Positions 1 through 9,761 of a stretch of DNA of 64,000 bases are shown piece by piece. Under the pieces are notes generated by a model. That model did not search any database, had not been told where the DNA came from, and saw nothing but the letters and a program-made list of their open reading frames with translations. The number at the start of each line of letters is the position of its first letter. Position 1 is the stretch's first letter. Origin of the DNA: Alphaproteobacteria bacterium (GTDB lineage: Bacteria; Pseudomonadota; Alphaproteobacteria; Micropepsales; Micropepsaceae); assembly GCA_019245415.1 (NCBI GenBank), contig JAFARO010000013.1:62001-126000 (forward strand), given 5' to 3'. The translations under genes were made by a program, and so were the position numbers.

Positions 1-2
1 AC

Positions 3-104
3 ACCGAAACGATCGCGCTCTCCCCCGACCTCAAGACCCTGACCGTCACGACGCACACCCCCGGCAGCAGCAGGCCGAGCGTGATGGTGTTCGAGAGGGG
101 GTAG
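3..104 (+). CDS. C-terminal end of an unidentified protein (partial)
   Basis: An open frame enters from the left edge and ends in TAG at 102-104. It encodes 33 residues ending in VMVFERG. The alternating polar and hydrophobic pattern (TIALSPDLKTLTVTTHT) resembles the last beta-strands of small lipoprotein-like or beta-sheet proteins, but no family can be named from this piece. The start lies outside the window. Confidence 0.55.
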   Translation, partial: TETIALSPDLKTLTVTTHTPGSSRPSVMVFERG

Positions 105-218
105 CGGAGGGAAATTTCGAAAACACCGGGATGGGTCGCGAGTCCGTCGTTTCCGGTTTTGCAGCCTCTCCTTATCGCTTTCAGCACACCTTGTGCGGCG
201 TTCATAGGGACGGATGAG

Positions 219-434
219 ATGGGCGAATTGGCAGTCACGGCGTCGATATTTCTCGGTTTCTTGATCTTGGCGTGCGTGGCCGTATGGCTGATGTACGGAA
301 AGCGCGCGGGGATTCTGCGCGCGCTCGCGGCGATTGCCATTATGGTCGTCGTCATTTGCGCGTGGGGCTGGCTGGCACTCGGTGGTGGGTGCGAAATTGA
401 TTGGTTGCTATTCAAGGACTCGAGCTGCATGTGA
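219..434 (+). CDS. small two-helix membrane protein, unknown function
   Basis: This 71-residue protein starts at ATG 219, with an AGGGA ribosome binding site at 206-210. A longer reading from 159 adds a low-complexity leader without a clear ribosome binding site. Two hydrophobic stretches (about residues 8-25 and 33-53) are separated by a short basic loop (YGKRAG), consistent with two inner-membrane helices. The C-terminal tail is hydrophilic with two cysteines. No family is recognised. It stands alone between the truncated gene at the left edge and a convergent TonB-like gene. Confidence 0.5.
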   Translation: MGELAVTASIFLGFLILACVAVWLMYGKRAGILRALAAIAIMVVVICAWGWLALGGGCEIDWLLFKDSSCM

Positions 435-454
435 TTTCACCGCACGAGGCGCCA

Positions 455-1132
455 CTACCCTCCCGCCAAACGGCGCAGCAGCGGACCTTCGGGTGCGATC
501 ACGTCGAGGAACAGCTTGTCCTGATTCTTGCGGCATGCCTCCACGGTTGCCCGCCAATGGCGGTCGAAACTCTTGGCGGTCTCGGCTAGGGCATCGGAGT
601 TGATGCGCAGCGCGCTGACAGCCAAGTCGTAACCCAGCACCATCGAATAAAAATCATCGTGTTTGTCCGCGGGCCAGGTCTTGTACCACCAGTCATAATC
701 GCGGACGAACTGGTCACACTTGTAGCGCAGCGCGCCTCCACCCTTGCCCGGCGATTTCGCGTTGCTGAAGTCGTAGGGAACCTGCACCGGCAATGCGATC
801 GCTGCGCCTTGCGCATCGTGCGCCGGCTCGAACACGGCCGCATTGGCCGCTGTCAGGGCGGCGGCATCGAGCAACGCCGAACGGCTGCTCACCGCCACTG
901 TGGCATCATGCAATTTGCCATCCACGCCGATGATGCCGGAGATCACCACCTTTCCGAATTCCCCCGCAGCACGCGCCGCATCGGGAAATTCCGCCTCCGG
1001 GCCGGAAACAAATTTGGGATGCGTCGCGGCTTTGGACGGCGGCGCGGCCGCATCCTGCGCGACCGCGTGCGCGCCGACCGCGGCCATCAGGACCGGTCCG
1101 ATCAGCCGCCGTAGGGCGCGGCGCCCGATCAC
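455..1132 (-). CDS. exported TonB C-terminal-domain-like protein
   Basis: A protein of 225 residues with a basic N-terminus, a hydrophobic core (LIGPVLMAAVGAHA) and a VAQ-type signal-peptidase site near residue 25. Residues 40-115 match the pattern of a TonB C-terminal domain (PEAEFPDAARAAGEFGKVVI, then a VDGKLHDA turn and FEPA). The remaining ~110 residues are rich in W, Y, D and K and are not recognised. The N-terminal anchor looks cleavable, so it is probably a periplasmic TonB-like protein rather than a working energy transducer. It lies just downstream of the duplicated guaA 3' end at 1137, so the gene probably flanked guaA directly before the toxin-antitoxin cassette arrived (inference). 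Confidence 0.7.
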   Translation of the reverse strand: MIGRRALRRLIGPVLMAAVGAHAVAQDAAAPPSKAATHPKFVSGPEAEFPDAARAAGEFGKVVISGIIGVDGKLHDATVAVSSRSALLDAAALTAANAAVFEPAHDAQGAAIALPVQVPYDFSNAKSPGKGGGALRYKCDQFVRDYDWWYKTWPADKHDDFYSMVLGYDLAVSALRINSDALAETAKSFDRHWRATVEACRKNQDKLFLDVIAPEGPLLRRLAGG

Positions 1133-1136
1133 TCCC

Positions 1137-1210
1137 TCACTCCCACTCGATCGTCCCCGGCGGCTTGCTCGTCACGTCGTAGACCACGCGGTTGATGCCG
1201 CGGACTTCGT
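1137..1210 (-). pseudogene. duplicated 3' end of guaA (distal copy of a direct repeat)
   Basis: These 74 bp match 1997-2070, the 3' end of guaA, with one mismatch (C at 1155, G at 2015). The match begins exactly at the TGA stop codon and reads in frame as the last ~23 residues of GuaA (ending GTIEWE). The sequence diverges on both sides. Together with the intact copy it brackets the toxin-antitoxin pair like attachment-site repeats. The 3' end of guaA is a known integration target of genomic islands; that this happened here is inference. Confidence 0.85.
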
Positions 1211-1234
1211 GGACCGTTTCCAGCGCTCTATCTC

Positions 1235-1672
1235 TCATTCCTCCGCTTCCGCCAGCGCGCGCACGAGATTGATCGTCGACCAGCTTGGCACACCCGTTCC
1301 CGCAAAGTCGCGGTCGGCGCTCCAGATGTCGGCGCCGGTGCTCCAGGCCAGTGCCAGAACGTGTGCGTCGCGCGCCGATCCGTTCCGGCTCGGCACGGCG
1401 TCGCGAAGCACAGCTTCCGCATCGGGCATGACCGGCGCCAAGCGCGCCACGGGCACGACCGTCAACGTCGCGGCGATCGCGTCGAGCCGCGGGAGCAACT
1501 CCGGCGCCTTCAGGCCGAGTTCGATCTTGCGGCGCGCTTCCTCCACGACCCGGCTCGTGGTGATAAGCGCGGCCGCAAGCTGAACGCGCTTGATCACCGA
1601 GCCCGTTCGCCCGAGCGCAGCCGAGATCAGGACCGTCGTATCCAAAACGACAGTCGAAGCCGGCGGCCTCAT
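1235..1672 (-). CDS. PIN-domain toxin (VapC-type ribonuclease)
   Basis: A protein of 145 residues started at ATG 1672, which overlaps the antitoxin stop codon (ATGA, 1672-1669). An in-frame start 15 bp upstream is less likely. The PIN-domain acidic residues are visible: an Asp in VVLDTTVL near residue 11, a Glu in VVEEARRK, an Asp in [11 protein letters not shown], and an Asp in [11 protein letters not shown] toxins are Mg-dependent endoribonucleases that block translation, usually by cutting tRNA or rRNA. Order and coupling to 1669-1959 fit a VapBC operon. The pair lies between two copies of the guaA 3' end. Confidence 0.85.
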   Translation of the reverse strand: MRPPASTVVLDTTVLISAALGRTGSVIKRVQLAAALITTSRVVEEARRKIELGLKAPELLPRLDAIAATLTVVPVARLAPVMPDAEAVLRDAVPSRNGSARDAHVLALAWSTGADIWSADRDFAGTGVPSWSTINLVRALAEAEE

Positions 1673-1959
1673 CGCCGGGCGCGCCAATCCTTCTGGATGG
1701 CGCGGACGGTCTTTTCGTCATAGTCGGTCGGGTCGATACCCATCGCAATGAGCGCCTCATCGTCGGCCACGCGGTCGCGCTTTTTCGCCAGCGCGCGCGA
1801 CTTCCTCAGCGCAGCAGCGAGGCGCTTTGGATCGGGCTTCTTGAACGGGATGAGCAGGCCGACGGTGCGGTCGCCGGACTTGATCGACGTGGTGCCCGGG
1901 AGTCGCTCGATCTTCTCGGCGGACATCTTCTGCAGGTCGCGGATGCTGATGTAGCCCAT
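1669..1959 (-). CDS. VapB-like antitoxin
   Basis: A protein of 96 residues read from ATG 1959; a GTG at 1974 inside the operator palindrome would add five residues. The N-terminal half ([12 protein letters not shown], then [19 protein letters not shown]) looks like a swapped-hairpin or PHD-type DNA-binding antitoxin domain. The basic C-terminal part ([19 protein letters not shown]) would bind the toxin. It is translationally coupled to the PIN toxin and preceded by a perfect palindrome at 1963-1986, as expected for autoregulation. Exact antitoxin family is uncertain. Confidence 0.75.
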   Translation of the reverse strand: MGYISIRDLQKMSAEKIERLPGTTSIKSGDRTVGLLIPFKKPDPKRLAAALRKSRALAKKRDRVADDEALIAMGIDPTDYDEKTVRAIQKDWRARR

Positions 1960-1962
1960 CGC

Positions 1963-1986
1963 GATTACATACACCCGTATGTAATC
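1963..1986. promoter_or_regulatory. palindromic operator of the toxin-antitoxin operon
   Basis: A perfect inverted repeat with 10-bp arms GATTACATAC and GTATGTAATC separated by ACCC. It lies 4 bp upstream of the antitoxin ATG. AT-rich arms in a GC-rich setting directly before an antitoxin gene are typical of autoregulatory sites; binding is inferred. Confidence 0.75.
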
Positions 1987-1996
1987 CGCGTCAACA

Positions 1997-2070
1997 TCAC
2001 TCCCACTCGATCGTGCCCGGCGGCTTGCTCGTCACGTCGTAGACCACGCGGTTGATGCCGCGGACTTCGT
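1997..2070 (-). repeat. direct repeat at the guaA 3' end (intact copy)
   Basis: These 74 bp form the 3' end of intact guaA and are repeated at 1137-1210 with one mismatch, in the same orientation, 860 bp apart. The repeat starts exactly with the stop codon. The 786 bp between the copies hold only the toxin-antitoxin operon and its operator. Confidence 0.85.
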
Positions 2071-3544
2071 TGACGATGCGGGTGGAGACGCGGGCGAGGA
2101 ACGCATGCTCGAACGGGTAGTAGTCCGCGGTCATGCCGTCGCTGCTCGTCACGGCGCGCAGCGCCAACACATAGTCGTAGGTGCGGCCGTCGCCCATCAC
2201 GCCCACGGTGCGCACGGGCAGCAGCACGGCGAAGGCCTGCCAGATCTTGTCGTACAAACCGGCCTTGCGGATCTCGTCGAGATAGACGGTGTCGGCCTTG
2301 CGCAAGATCTCCAATTTCTCGCGCGTGATCTCGCCGGGCACGCGGATGGCCAGCCCCGGCCCCGGGAATGGATGGCGGCCGACGAAGCTCTCGGGCAAGC
2401 CGAGTTCGCGGCCGAGCGCGCGCACCTCGTCCTTGAACAGCTCGCGCAAGGGCTCGACCAGTTTCAGCTTCATCCGCTCGGGCAAGCCGCCGACATTGTG
2501 ATGCGACTTGATTGTCACGCTCGGCCCGCCGGTCGCGCTGACGCTTTCGATCACGTCGGGATAGAGCGTGCCCTGGGCCAGGAACTCCGCGCCGCCGATT
2601 TTGTGCGCCTCGCGGTCGAAGACATCGATGAAGGTGGCGCCGATGATCTTGCGCTTCTTCTCCGGGTCGCTCACCCCGCCCAGCCGCTCCAGGAACAGCT
2701 CCGCCGCATCGGCATGGATCAGCGGGATATTGTAGTGCCCCCTGAACAGCGAGACCACTTCGTCCGCCTCGCCCGCGCGCATCAATCCGGTGTCGACGAA
2801 GATACAGGTGAGCTGGTCGCCGACCGCTTCGTGGATCAACACAGCCGCGACGGAAGAGTCCACGCCGCCCGACAAGCCGCAGATGACTTTGCCCTTGCCC
2901 ACCTGGGCGCGGATCTTCGCGATCTCCGCCTCGCGGAAGGCGTGCATGTTCCATTCCGGCTTGATGCCGGCGATACCGAGCACGAAGTTCTTGTACATCT
3001 CGGCCCCGCGCGGGGTGTGCACGACCTCGGGATGGAACTGGATGCCGTAGAGCTTGCGCTTCTCATCGGCGATCACGGCATAGGGCGAATGCTCGCTGGT
3101 GGCGACCACCGCGAAGCCCGGCGGCATGGCGACGATCTTGTCGCCATGGTTCATCCACACCGGTTCGCGCGCGCCGATGCCGCCGAGACCCGCGAGCAAC
3201 GGCGAGAGCTTCTCGATGACGATGTCGCTGCGGCCGAATTCGCGGTGATGGCCGCCCTCGACCTTGCCGCCGAGCTGTTCGGCCATCGCCATCTCGCCGT
3301 AGCAGATGCCGAGAACCGGCACGCCCGCGTCGAACACCGCCTGCGGCGCGCGTGGGGCGCCCTCCTCCATCACGCTGGCCGGTCCGCCCGAAAGGATGAT
3401 TGCCTTGGGCGGCGCGGCGGCGAGTGCCGCTTCGGCCTTGTTGTAAGGAACGATCTCGCAATAGACGCCCGCTTCGCGCACGCGCCGCGCGATCAGCTGG
3501 GTCACCTGCGAGCCGAAATCGACGACGAGGACGGGGGCTGCCAT
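1997..3544 (-). CDS. guaA: GMP synthase (glutamine-hydrolysing)
   Basis: This enzyme converts XMP to GMP using glutamine and ATP, the last step of GMP synthesis. It has 515 residues from ATG 3544 ([13 protein letters not shown]); an upstream start would add eight residues not seen in the family. The class I amidotransferase domain has the nucleophile Cys81 in GICYGEM and the His171/Glu173 pair in FHPEV. The ATP-pyrophosphatase P-loop SGGVDSS spans residues 225-231, and the protein ends in the family-typical GTIEWE. It is full length. Its last 74 bp recur at 1137-1210 beyond the toxin-antitoxin pair. guaB lies 4 kb away, and this neighbourhood is common in alphaproteobacteria. Confidence 0.97.
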   Translation of the reverse strand: MAAPVLVVDFGSQVTQLIARRVREAGVYCEIVPYNKAEAALAAAPPKAIILSGGPASVMEEGAPRAPQAVFDAGVPVLGICYGEMAMAEQLGGKVEGGHHREFGRSDIVIEKLSPLLAGLGGIGAREPVWMNHGDKIVAMPPGFAVVATSEHSPYAVIADEKRKLYGIQFHPEVVHTPRGAEMYKNFVLGIAGIKPEWNMHAFREAEIAKIRAQVGKGKVICGLSGGVDSSVAAVLIHEAVGDQLTCIFVDTGLMRAGEADEVVSLFRGHYNIPLIHADAAELFLERLGGVSDPEKKRKIIGATFIDVFDREAHKIGGAEFLAQGTLYPDVIESVSATGGPSVTIKSHHNVGGLPERMKLKLVEPLRELFKDEVRALGRELGLPESFVGRHPFPGPGLAIRVPGEITREKLEILRKADTVYLDEIRKAGLYDKIWQAFAVLLPVRTVGVMGDGRTYDYVLALRAVTSSDGMTADYYPFEHAFLARVSTRIVNEVRGINRVVYDVTSKPPGTIEWE

Positions 3545-3626
3545 GGCGGGATTTAGCCAAGCCAACACGCGCTGTCCAGCGCGACTCGCACGTTTGCCCT
3601 CATGGCAGCCATGACAGGGCCGCGCT

Positions 3627-4742
3627 CTACCTCGTCGACACGGCGAAAACGATGCCCATGTTGCTGCTGCCGCCGCTGCTCGTGGTGCCGTAGAGGGTGC
3701 CGTTGCGCTTGATCAAGCCGCCGGTGGGCGCAGTCCCATCGGCCGGCGCGCCGCTAAAACCGTGCAGGAGGGTGAAATTCCCCTTGCGATCCAGCTTGAA
3801 GACCGTGCCGTTGTTGCCGTGGGGGCCGCCTTCGAAGGTCGCGCCATAGAGTTCGTGCGTGCGCCTGCTCCACAGCATGTCGCCGTTGGGGAATCGGCCG
3901 TCGTCGCCCCCCGTGAAGGTATGGAGCGGGCTCATCGTTCCCGCGGGGTTCAGCGCATAGATGAATCCGTTCGGTCCGGTGGAATATCCGCCATAGAGAT
4001 TGCCTTTGCGGTCGCGTACCAGTCCGCCGTTCATGAACGCGCCGAGGTTGGGGGCGTAAAGCACGTTGTAGGTTCCGTCGAGCCCGAGCTGGAAGATCGT
4101 TCCGCTCCCCGTGCCGCCGATCGTCGTGGTGCCGTAGAGGTCGCTGCCGTGCAGCAGCAGACGTCCCAGAGGCTCTGCTCCATCGCCCCCTTTGAACGCG
4201 TGCAGGATATGGAAACTTCCATCGGCGGAGAGCTTGAACACCGTGCCGGTGTCCAGCAACGTCGTGCCGTAGAGATTTCCGGAAGCGTCGCGCGTCAGCG
4301 TGGCCTGGGGCGAATAACCGTCGATGAATTCGTTGAAGTCGTGCAAAACGACCAGCACGCCTGCCGCTGTCAGCTTGAAGATGCCGCCCCGGCCAAAGGC
4401 GCCGCCGTTCTCTGTCACGCCGTAAAGATCGCCGGTGCCTGGATCCCGAGTCACGCCCACCGTAGGACGGCCGCCGTCGGCTCCCCCGGTGAAGGAATAG
4501 AGCTGGGTAAACGTTCCGGTGACGCTGAGTTTGTAAATCGTGCCGACAGCCGACGCCCCGCCGCCCCCCGTCGTGCCGTACAGATTGCCGGCACTATCGA
4601 GCGCTAGATCGCCCTGCGGGCCGGCACCGTCGCTGCCGCTGAAGCTGTGGAGCACGGAATAGTGTCTGGCCTGCGCGGCCGAACTTGCGATCGACAACAG
4701 CGCGCCCAAGAGTACGAAACGAGCAAGTGCGCGAAGAGCCAT
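3627..4742 (-). CDS. exported GloVer-type tandem-repeat protein
   Basis: A protein of 371 residues from ATG 4742, preceded by an AAAGAGGA ribosome binding site; longer readings run into unrelated upstream sequence. There is a clear signal peptide ([20 protein letters not shown]). The rest is about seven tandem repeats of ~45 residues carrying the pattern NLYGTT-GG followed by GT-FKL and a turn such as LHSFSG-DGA-P. These are the repeats called GloVer in the choice-of-anchor proteins, probably forming a beta-propeller. Function is unknown. No C-terminal sorting anchor is visible. Confidence 0.85.
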   Translation of the reverse strand: MALRALARFVLLGALLSIASSAAQARHYSVLHSFSGSDGAGPQGDLALDSAGNLYGTTGGGGASAVGTIYKLSVTGTFTQLYSFTGGADGGRPTVGVTRDPGTGDLYGVTENGGAFGRGGIFKLTAAGVLVVLHDFNEFIDGYSPQATLTRDASGNLYGTTLLDTGTVFKLSADGSFHILHAFKGGDGAEPLGRLLLHGSDLYGTTTIGGTGSGTIFQLGLDGTYNVLYAPNLGAFMNGGLVRDRKGNLYGGYSTGPNGFIYALNPAGTMSPLHTFTGGDDGRFPNGDMLWSRRTHELYGATFEGGPHGNNGTVFKLDRKGNFTLLHGFSGAPADGTAPTGGLIKRNGTLYGTTSSGGSSNMGIVFAVSTR

Positions 4743-4884
4743 GTCCTCTTTCTCCCGTGCGTCCGCGCGGCGCCGCGGAACATTCAGGAGAATGTATCGC
4801 TTCGGCAGACGCAAACCAATTGCGGCGCAGACGACGATATAGCAATTGATACGGGCAACCCCTCCCGTTGCCGGGACATAAGTG

Positions 4885-6093
4885 TCAGGGCCCCTTTCGC
4901 GCCAGCACCGAGGCGAAAAAGCCGTCGGTGCCGGTGGCATAAGGCGAGAGGCGCAGTTCCTGGCCCGTCGCCGCGAACTTCGGAAGCACGTCGAGAAAGG
5001 CCGCGATCCGATCGTCGTTCTCGCAAGGCAGAATCGAGCAAGTCGCATAGACGAGGCGTCCGCCGGGCCGCACATGCCAGGCCGCTTGCGCGAGCAGGCG
5101 GTCCTGGATCGCCATCAATTCGCTCAAGCGTTCCGGCGTCAGCCGCCAGCGCAGCTCCGGCTGCCGGCGCCATGTGCCTGTGCCGCTGCAGGGGGCATCC
5201 AATAAGACAATATCAAACAAATTTTTTCCCTCTCCCCCAACTTCTTGGGGGAGAGGGAGATTCTTTATTATTGTGGCGCCGGCACGCGTCGCGCGCCGTT
5301 GCAACTCGTCGAGCGCCTCCGCGCGCACATCGCAGGCCGCGATCTCTCCCCGGTTTTGCATCTCTGCCGCCAGAGCGAGCGACTTGCCGCCGGCGCCGGC
5401 CGCGAGATCGAGAACGCGCATGCCGGGCCTGGCTTCGCACAAAAGCACCGCGAGCTGCGCCGCCTCGTCCTGGAATTCGAACGCGCCGGAGAGAAAGAGC
5501 GCCGCGCGCTCGAGGTTCTTCGTGCCCGGGGCCAAGCGGATGCCGAGCGGCGAATGCGGTGTCGGTTCGGCGTCGTAACCGGAGCTTTGCAGATCGTGCA
5601 GCACTGCGTCGCGCTGCGCTTTCAAGGTATTGACTCGCAGATCGACCGGCGCGCGGTCCTTGAGGGCACCCATCTCGGACAAGACATTTTCCCCGAAGGC
5701 GCGCTTCAATTCGCTCTCCAGGAACTGCGGATATTCGCCCTGCACATGCAGCGGCGGATCGGCCGACGGCGCATGCGCCAATGCGTCACGCTCTTCGTCG
5801 CTGAGCGCCGCCGGTCCATAGCCCGCGCCGGCGAAAAGCGTTGCAGCGTCGCCCTGCTCCGCCGCCAGCGCGATCGCCAGCGCGCGCGGGCCGTCGCTGC
5901 CCATGCGCCAGGCAAATTCCGATTTGCGCCTGAGGATCGCATAGAGGGAGTCGGCGATGGCGGCGCGGTCCTTGGAGCCGGCGAAGCGGTGCGAGCGGCC
6001 CCAGTCGCGCAGCAGTCTTTCGACCGGCTTTGCTGTACCTTCGATCGCGCCCAGGATATCGATGACGGCTTGAAGCCGCGCGGCGGGAGTCAT
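4885..6093 (-). CDS. rsmB: 16S rRNA m5C methyltransferase, RsmB/NOP family
   Basis: A 402-residue protein from ATG 6093. It has an N-terminal NusB-like helical domain and a C-terminal methyltransferase domain. Motif I reads VLDLAAGAGGKS, motif IV has the Cys in DAPCSGTG, and the catalytic Cys lies in ATCSILPCEND. It would methylate 16S rRNA near C967 using S-adenosylmethionine. Oddly, the strand before DAPCSG, where an aspartate-containing GDA motif is usual, is replaced by a segment encoded by a 30-bp palindromic repeat (5228-5257), giving NLPLPQEVGGEGKNLF. Activity may survive but is not certain. The start codon overlaps that of the divergent Nudix gene. Confidence 0.9.
   Translation of the reverse strand: MTPAARLQAVIDILGAIEGTAKPVERLLRDWGRSHRFAGSKDRAAIADSLYAILRRKSEFAWRMGSDGPRALAIALAAEQGDAATLFAGAGYGPAALSDEERDALAHAPSADPPLHVQGEYPQFLESELKRAFGENVLSEMGALKDRAPVDLRVNTLKAQRDAVLHDLQSSGYDAEPTPHSPLGIRLAPGTKNLERAALFLSGAFEFQDEAAQLAVLLCEARPGMRVLDLAAGAGGKSLALAAEMQNRGEIAACDVRAEALDELQRRATRAGATIIKNLPLPQEVGGEGKNLFDIVLLDAPCSGTGTWRRQPELRWRLTPERLSELMAIQDRLLAQAAWHVRPGGRLVYATCSILPCENDDRIAAFLDVLPKFAATGQELRLSPYATGTDGFFASVLARKGP
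5228..5257. repeat. palindromic repeat inserted in frame within rsmB
   Basis: A hairpin with 11-bp perfect arms CCCTCTCCCCC / GGGGGAGAGGG and an 8-nt loop AACTTCTT, inside the rsmB reading frame. The same arms occur intergenically at 52741-52773. AT-rich bases flank it on both sides, as for a mobile palindromic element with tails. Confidence 0.8.
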
Positions 6094-6682
6094 GAGCCAA
6101 GACCTAACAGATCGCGTGCGCATCCTCGACGTGCGGACGCTCTCCGACAAGCGCTACAAGCTGCGCGAATATCATTTCGACTACCGGCGCGGCGACGGGG
6201 CGTGGCAGAGCCAGACCCGCGAGGTCTTCGACCGCGGCCACGCCGCCGCCGTGCTGCCGCTCGATCCGGGGCGCGGCAGCGTGATCCTGGTCAAGCAGTT
6301 CCGCCTGCCCGCGCACCTGACCGGCCATCATGCGCCGCTGATCGAAGTCATCGCCGGCGCGCTGGACGGCGACGAGCCCGACGCCTGCGCCCGGCGCGAG
6401 GCGATGGAAGAAGCCGGTGTCGCGCTAAGCGACATGAAAGAAGTGTTCCATTGCTTCATGTCGCCGGGCGCGGTGAGCGAGCGCATGCACCTGTTCGTGG
6501 CGCACTATTCGGCTGCCAGCCGCACCGCGAACGGCGGCGGCCTTGCCCACGAAGGCGAGGACATCGAGGTGCTGGAGATGCCCCTCGCCGAAGCGCTCGC
6601 GCTGGTCGATTCCGGCGCCATCTGCGACGCCAAGACGATCCTGCTGCTGCAATGGGCGGGGATGCACAACGAAAAAAGCTAA
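6092..6682 (+). CDS. Nudix hydrolase (ADP-ribose pyrophosphatase-like)
   Basis: A protein of 196 residues from ATG 6092. The Nudix box is visible around residues 95-120 as a GALDGDEPDACARREAMEEAG-like helix with the REAMEEAG core, which coordinates the metal ion. The N-terminal part (RILDVRTLSDKRYKLREY, VKQFRLPAHLTG) resembles the NudK/NudF branch that cleaves GDP-mannose or ADP-ribose to sugar phosphate and nucleotide. Its start codon overlaps that of divergent rsmB (CATG), so each gene's ribosome binding site lies inside the other's coding sequence. Substrate is not determined. Confidence 0.88.
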   Translation: MSQDLTDRVRILDVRTLSDKRYKLREYHFDYRRGDGAWQSQTREVFDRGHAAAVLPLDPGRGSVILVKQFRLPAHLTGHHAPLIEVIAGALDGDEPDACARREAMEEAGVALSDMKEVFHCFMSPGAVSERMHLFVAHYSAASRTANGGGLAHEGEDIEVLEMPLAEALALVDSGAICDAKTILLLQWAGMHNEKS

Positions 6683-6704
6683 CCGCTATTCCTGAAAGAA
6701 AACT

Positions 6705-6783
6705 GTCATCGCCCGCTTCATGCGGGCGACCCAATTTCTTCGAAATTGGAAAAATAGGTCGCCCGGACAAGCCGGGCGATGAC
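6705..6783. repeat. long palindromic intergenic repeat, possible bidirectional terminator
   Basis: Outer arms GTCATCGCCCG (6705-6715) and CGGGCGATGAC (6773-6783) are perfect. Inside are further complementary stretches and a central perfect 8-bp hairpin CCAATTTC-TTC-GAAATTGG (6731-6749). It lies between the convergent Nudix and ZIP genes. The shape is typical of alphaproteobacterial REP-like elements, and it may also end transcription from both sides. Confidence 0.75.
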
Positions 6784-6816
6784 GATCATATTTCAAGGGA
6801 ACAATCTTTGGGTCGC

Positions 6817-7533
6817 CTACCCCACCGCCCTGACCGCCGCATAGATCACCGCGGCGCCGAGCAGGGTCATGAGCGTCGTCGCCGCGCGGGGATGGGCGTG
6901 CTGGCTTTCGGGGATCAGGTCGGAAGCGCCGAGATAGAGGAAGCTGCCCGCGAACAGCGCCATTACCGGGCCGAGCGCGCTTTCGGGGATGCGGAAGAAC
7001 AAGGTCGAGGCCGCTCCGATCACCGGCGCGGTTGCGTCGAGCGCAAGCCAGGGCAGCGCCCGGCGCCAGCCGCCGCCGTCCTTGAGGATGAATCCCACCG
7101 TGTTGATGCCGTCGGAGAAATCGTGCGTCAGCACCGCGGCGGCGACGATCAGCCCGACCGCGGGCGATGCCTGATAGCCGACGCCGATGGCGACGCCGTC
7201 GAGCACGCTGTGCAGCGACAAGGTTGCAGCCCCCAGCGCGCCGCGCGGCGCGTGATGATGATGGTGATGGCCGTCGGCCTGGGGATGCAGCAGCAGCAGG
7301 CGGTCCACCAGCAAATAGGCGAGGAAGCCCAGCGCGACGAAAAGCGCGATCCGCTGCGGCGAGTCCTTCCCCGCCGAGATGGCTTCGGGCAGCAGATCGA
7401 ACAGCGCCACGCCGACCACGGCGCCGGCCGAGAAGCCGAGAACCAAATGCAGCCGGTCGCGAAAGCGGATGGCGAACAATCCGCCGATCATGGTGGCCGC
7501 GAACGCCGCGCCGGAAACCAGAAGGACCGTCAT
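6817..7533 (-). CDS. ZIP-family metal transporter
   Basis: A protein of 238 residues with about seven hydrophobic helices. Between helices 3 and 4 lies a histidine-rich loop (DGHHHHHHAPRG), usual for zinc or iron ZIP importers. The metal-site helix IV shows HSVLDGVAIG, and helix V shows LTHDFSDGINTVG, both conserved in ZIP proteins. It would bring divalent metal, most likely zinc, into the cytoplasm. It is flanked on both sides by palindromic repeat sequence and appears monocistronic. The metal is not settled by sequence alone. Confidence 0.88.
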   Translation of the reverse strand: MTVLLVSGAAFAATMIGGLFAIRFRDRLHLVLGFSAGAVVGVALFDLLPEAISAGKDSPQRIALFVALGFLAYLLVDRLLLLHPQADGHHHHHHAPRGALGAATLSLHSVLDGVAIGVGYQASPAVGLIVAAAVLTHDFSDGINTVGFILKDGGGWRRALPWLALDATAPVIGAASTLFFRIPESALGPVMALFAGSFLYLGASDLIPESQHAHPRAATTLMTLLGAAVIYAAVRAVG

Positions 7534-7544
7534 CCTTCGAGGCC

Positions 7545-7744
7545 CGCCCGCGTCCTTCGTCTCGCCCGCGCGTCATGCTGAGGTGGCCGCGTCCCTCGTC
7601 TCGCGTCATCCTGAGGTGCGAGCGGAGCGAGCCTCGAAGGATGACGCTCGCTCGGGATGACGGCAGCCCTCGAAGCACGCGCGGGCTCGCTCAGGATGAC
7701 GAACTTCTTCTCGCGCACGCGGGCGGGCACCTCAGGATGACGCA
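7545..7744. repeat. cluster of REP-like palindromes between guaB and the ZIP gene
   Basis: Several related units carry variants of GTCATCCTGAGGTG and CCTCGAAGGATGAC in both orientations. The clearest hairpin is about 7604-7643, where GCGTCATCCTGAGG faces CCTCGAAGGATGACG. Some ORFs open through it but are low-complexity shadows. Such repeats are common between genes in Alphaproteobacteria. No gene is seen here. Confidence 0.7.
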
Positions 7745-7746
7745 AG

Positions 7747-9333
<1,587 letters not shown>

Positions 9334-9381
9334 CTATCTATGGGCGTTACTACAAAACCTCATTTATAGAGAGAGAATCCC

Positions 9382-9738
9382 ATGGAAAGTGCATTCGATA
9401 CAAAAAGGCCGCCAGCGACTTCGAACGCCTCCATAGTCACCAAAATAATAGCCGGCTCGGTGTATTCCGACGGGACAATCGCCGCCGGCCACGGGTTCGG
9501 CGTCGTGCAGGAGCAGACAGGCCTATATGTCGTGACGTTCGACACACCTTTTGAATTCCTCTTCGGCGGCTCGGCGACGCAGGCCTATTCGGGCAGCAAC
9601 GGCCAGGGGGGAAGCACGCTCGACAATGCCATCATCGTGATCCTTTCGAACAGCGAGGCGAAGATCAAAACCGGCGACGGCCAAGGCAACGCGACGGATC
9701 GCGACTTCACCTTTATCTTTGTCGGCCACGGCAAATGA
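9382..9738 (+). CDS. hypothetical protein of 118 residues
   Basis: It starts at ATG 9382 after an AGAGAGAA purine run. There is no signal peptide. The central part (IAGSVYSDGTIAAGHGFGVV, then TGLYVVTFDTPFEF) recalls the beta-rich GSGF-V-TG-Y-V-F pattern of phage tail, C1q-like or lectin-like domains; that link is only a guess from pattern. It stands alone between guaB (divergent) and rlmE (convergent). Base composition is slightly lower in GC than its neighbours. Confidence 0.6.
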   Translation: MESAFDTKRPPATSNASIVTKIIAGSVYSDGTIAAGHGFGVVQEQTGLYVVTFDTPFEFLFGGSATQAYSGSNGQGGSTLDNAIIVILSNSEAKIKTGDGQGNATDRDFTFIFVGHGK

Positions 9739-9761
9739 GGACGTAACATCCGGCATCTTGT

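Noticed and set aside
1137-1760. A 207-residue frame joining the guaA remnant to the toxin region
   Set aside because: Only its last ~24 residues are GuaA-like; the rest is the PIN toxin read in a wrong frame.
2105-3556. A 483-residue open frame on the plus strand over guaA
   Set aside because: It is the antisense shadow of guaA: low-complexity, rich in H, R, D and A, with no domain; GC-rich third positions keep this frame open.
5245-7581. A 778-residue open frame on the plus strand over rsmB, the Nudix gene and the ZIP gene
   Set aside because: It spans three recognisable genes in other frames and has no protein-like composition.
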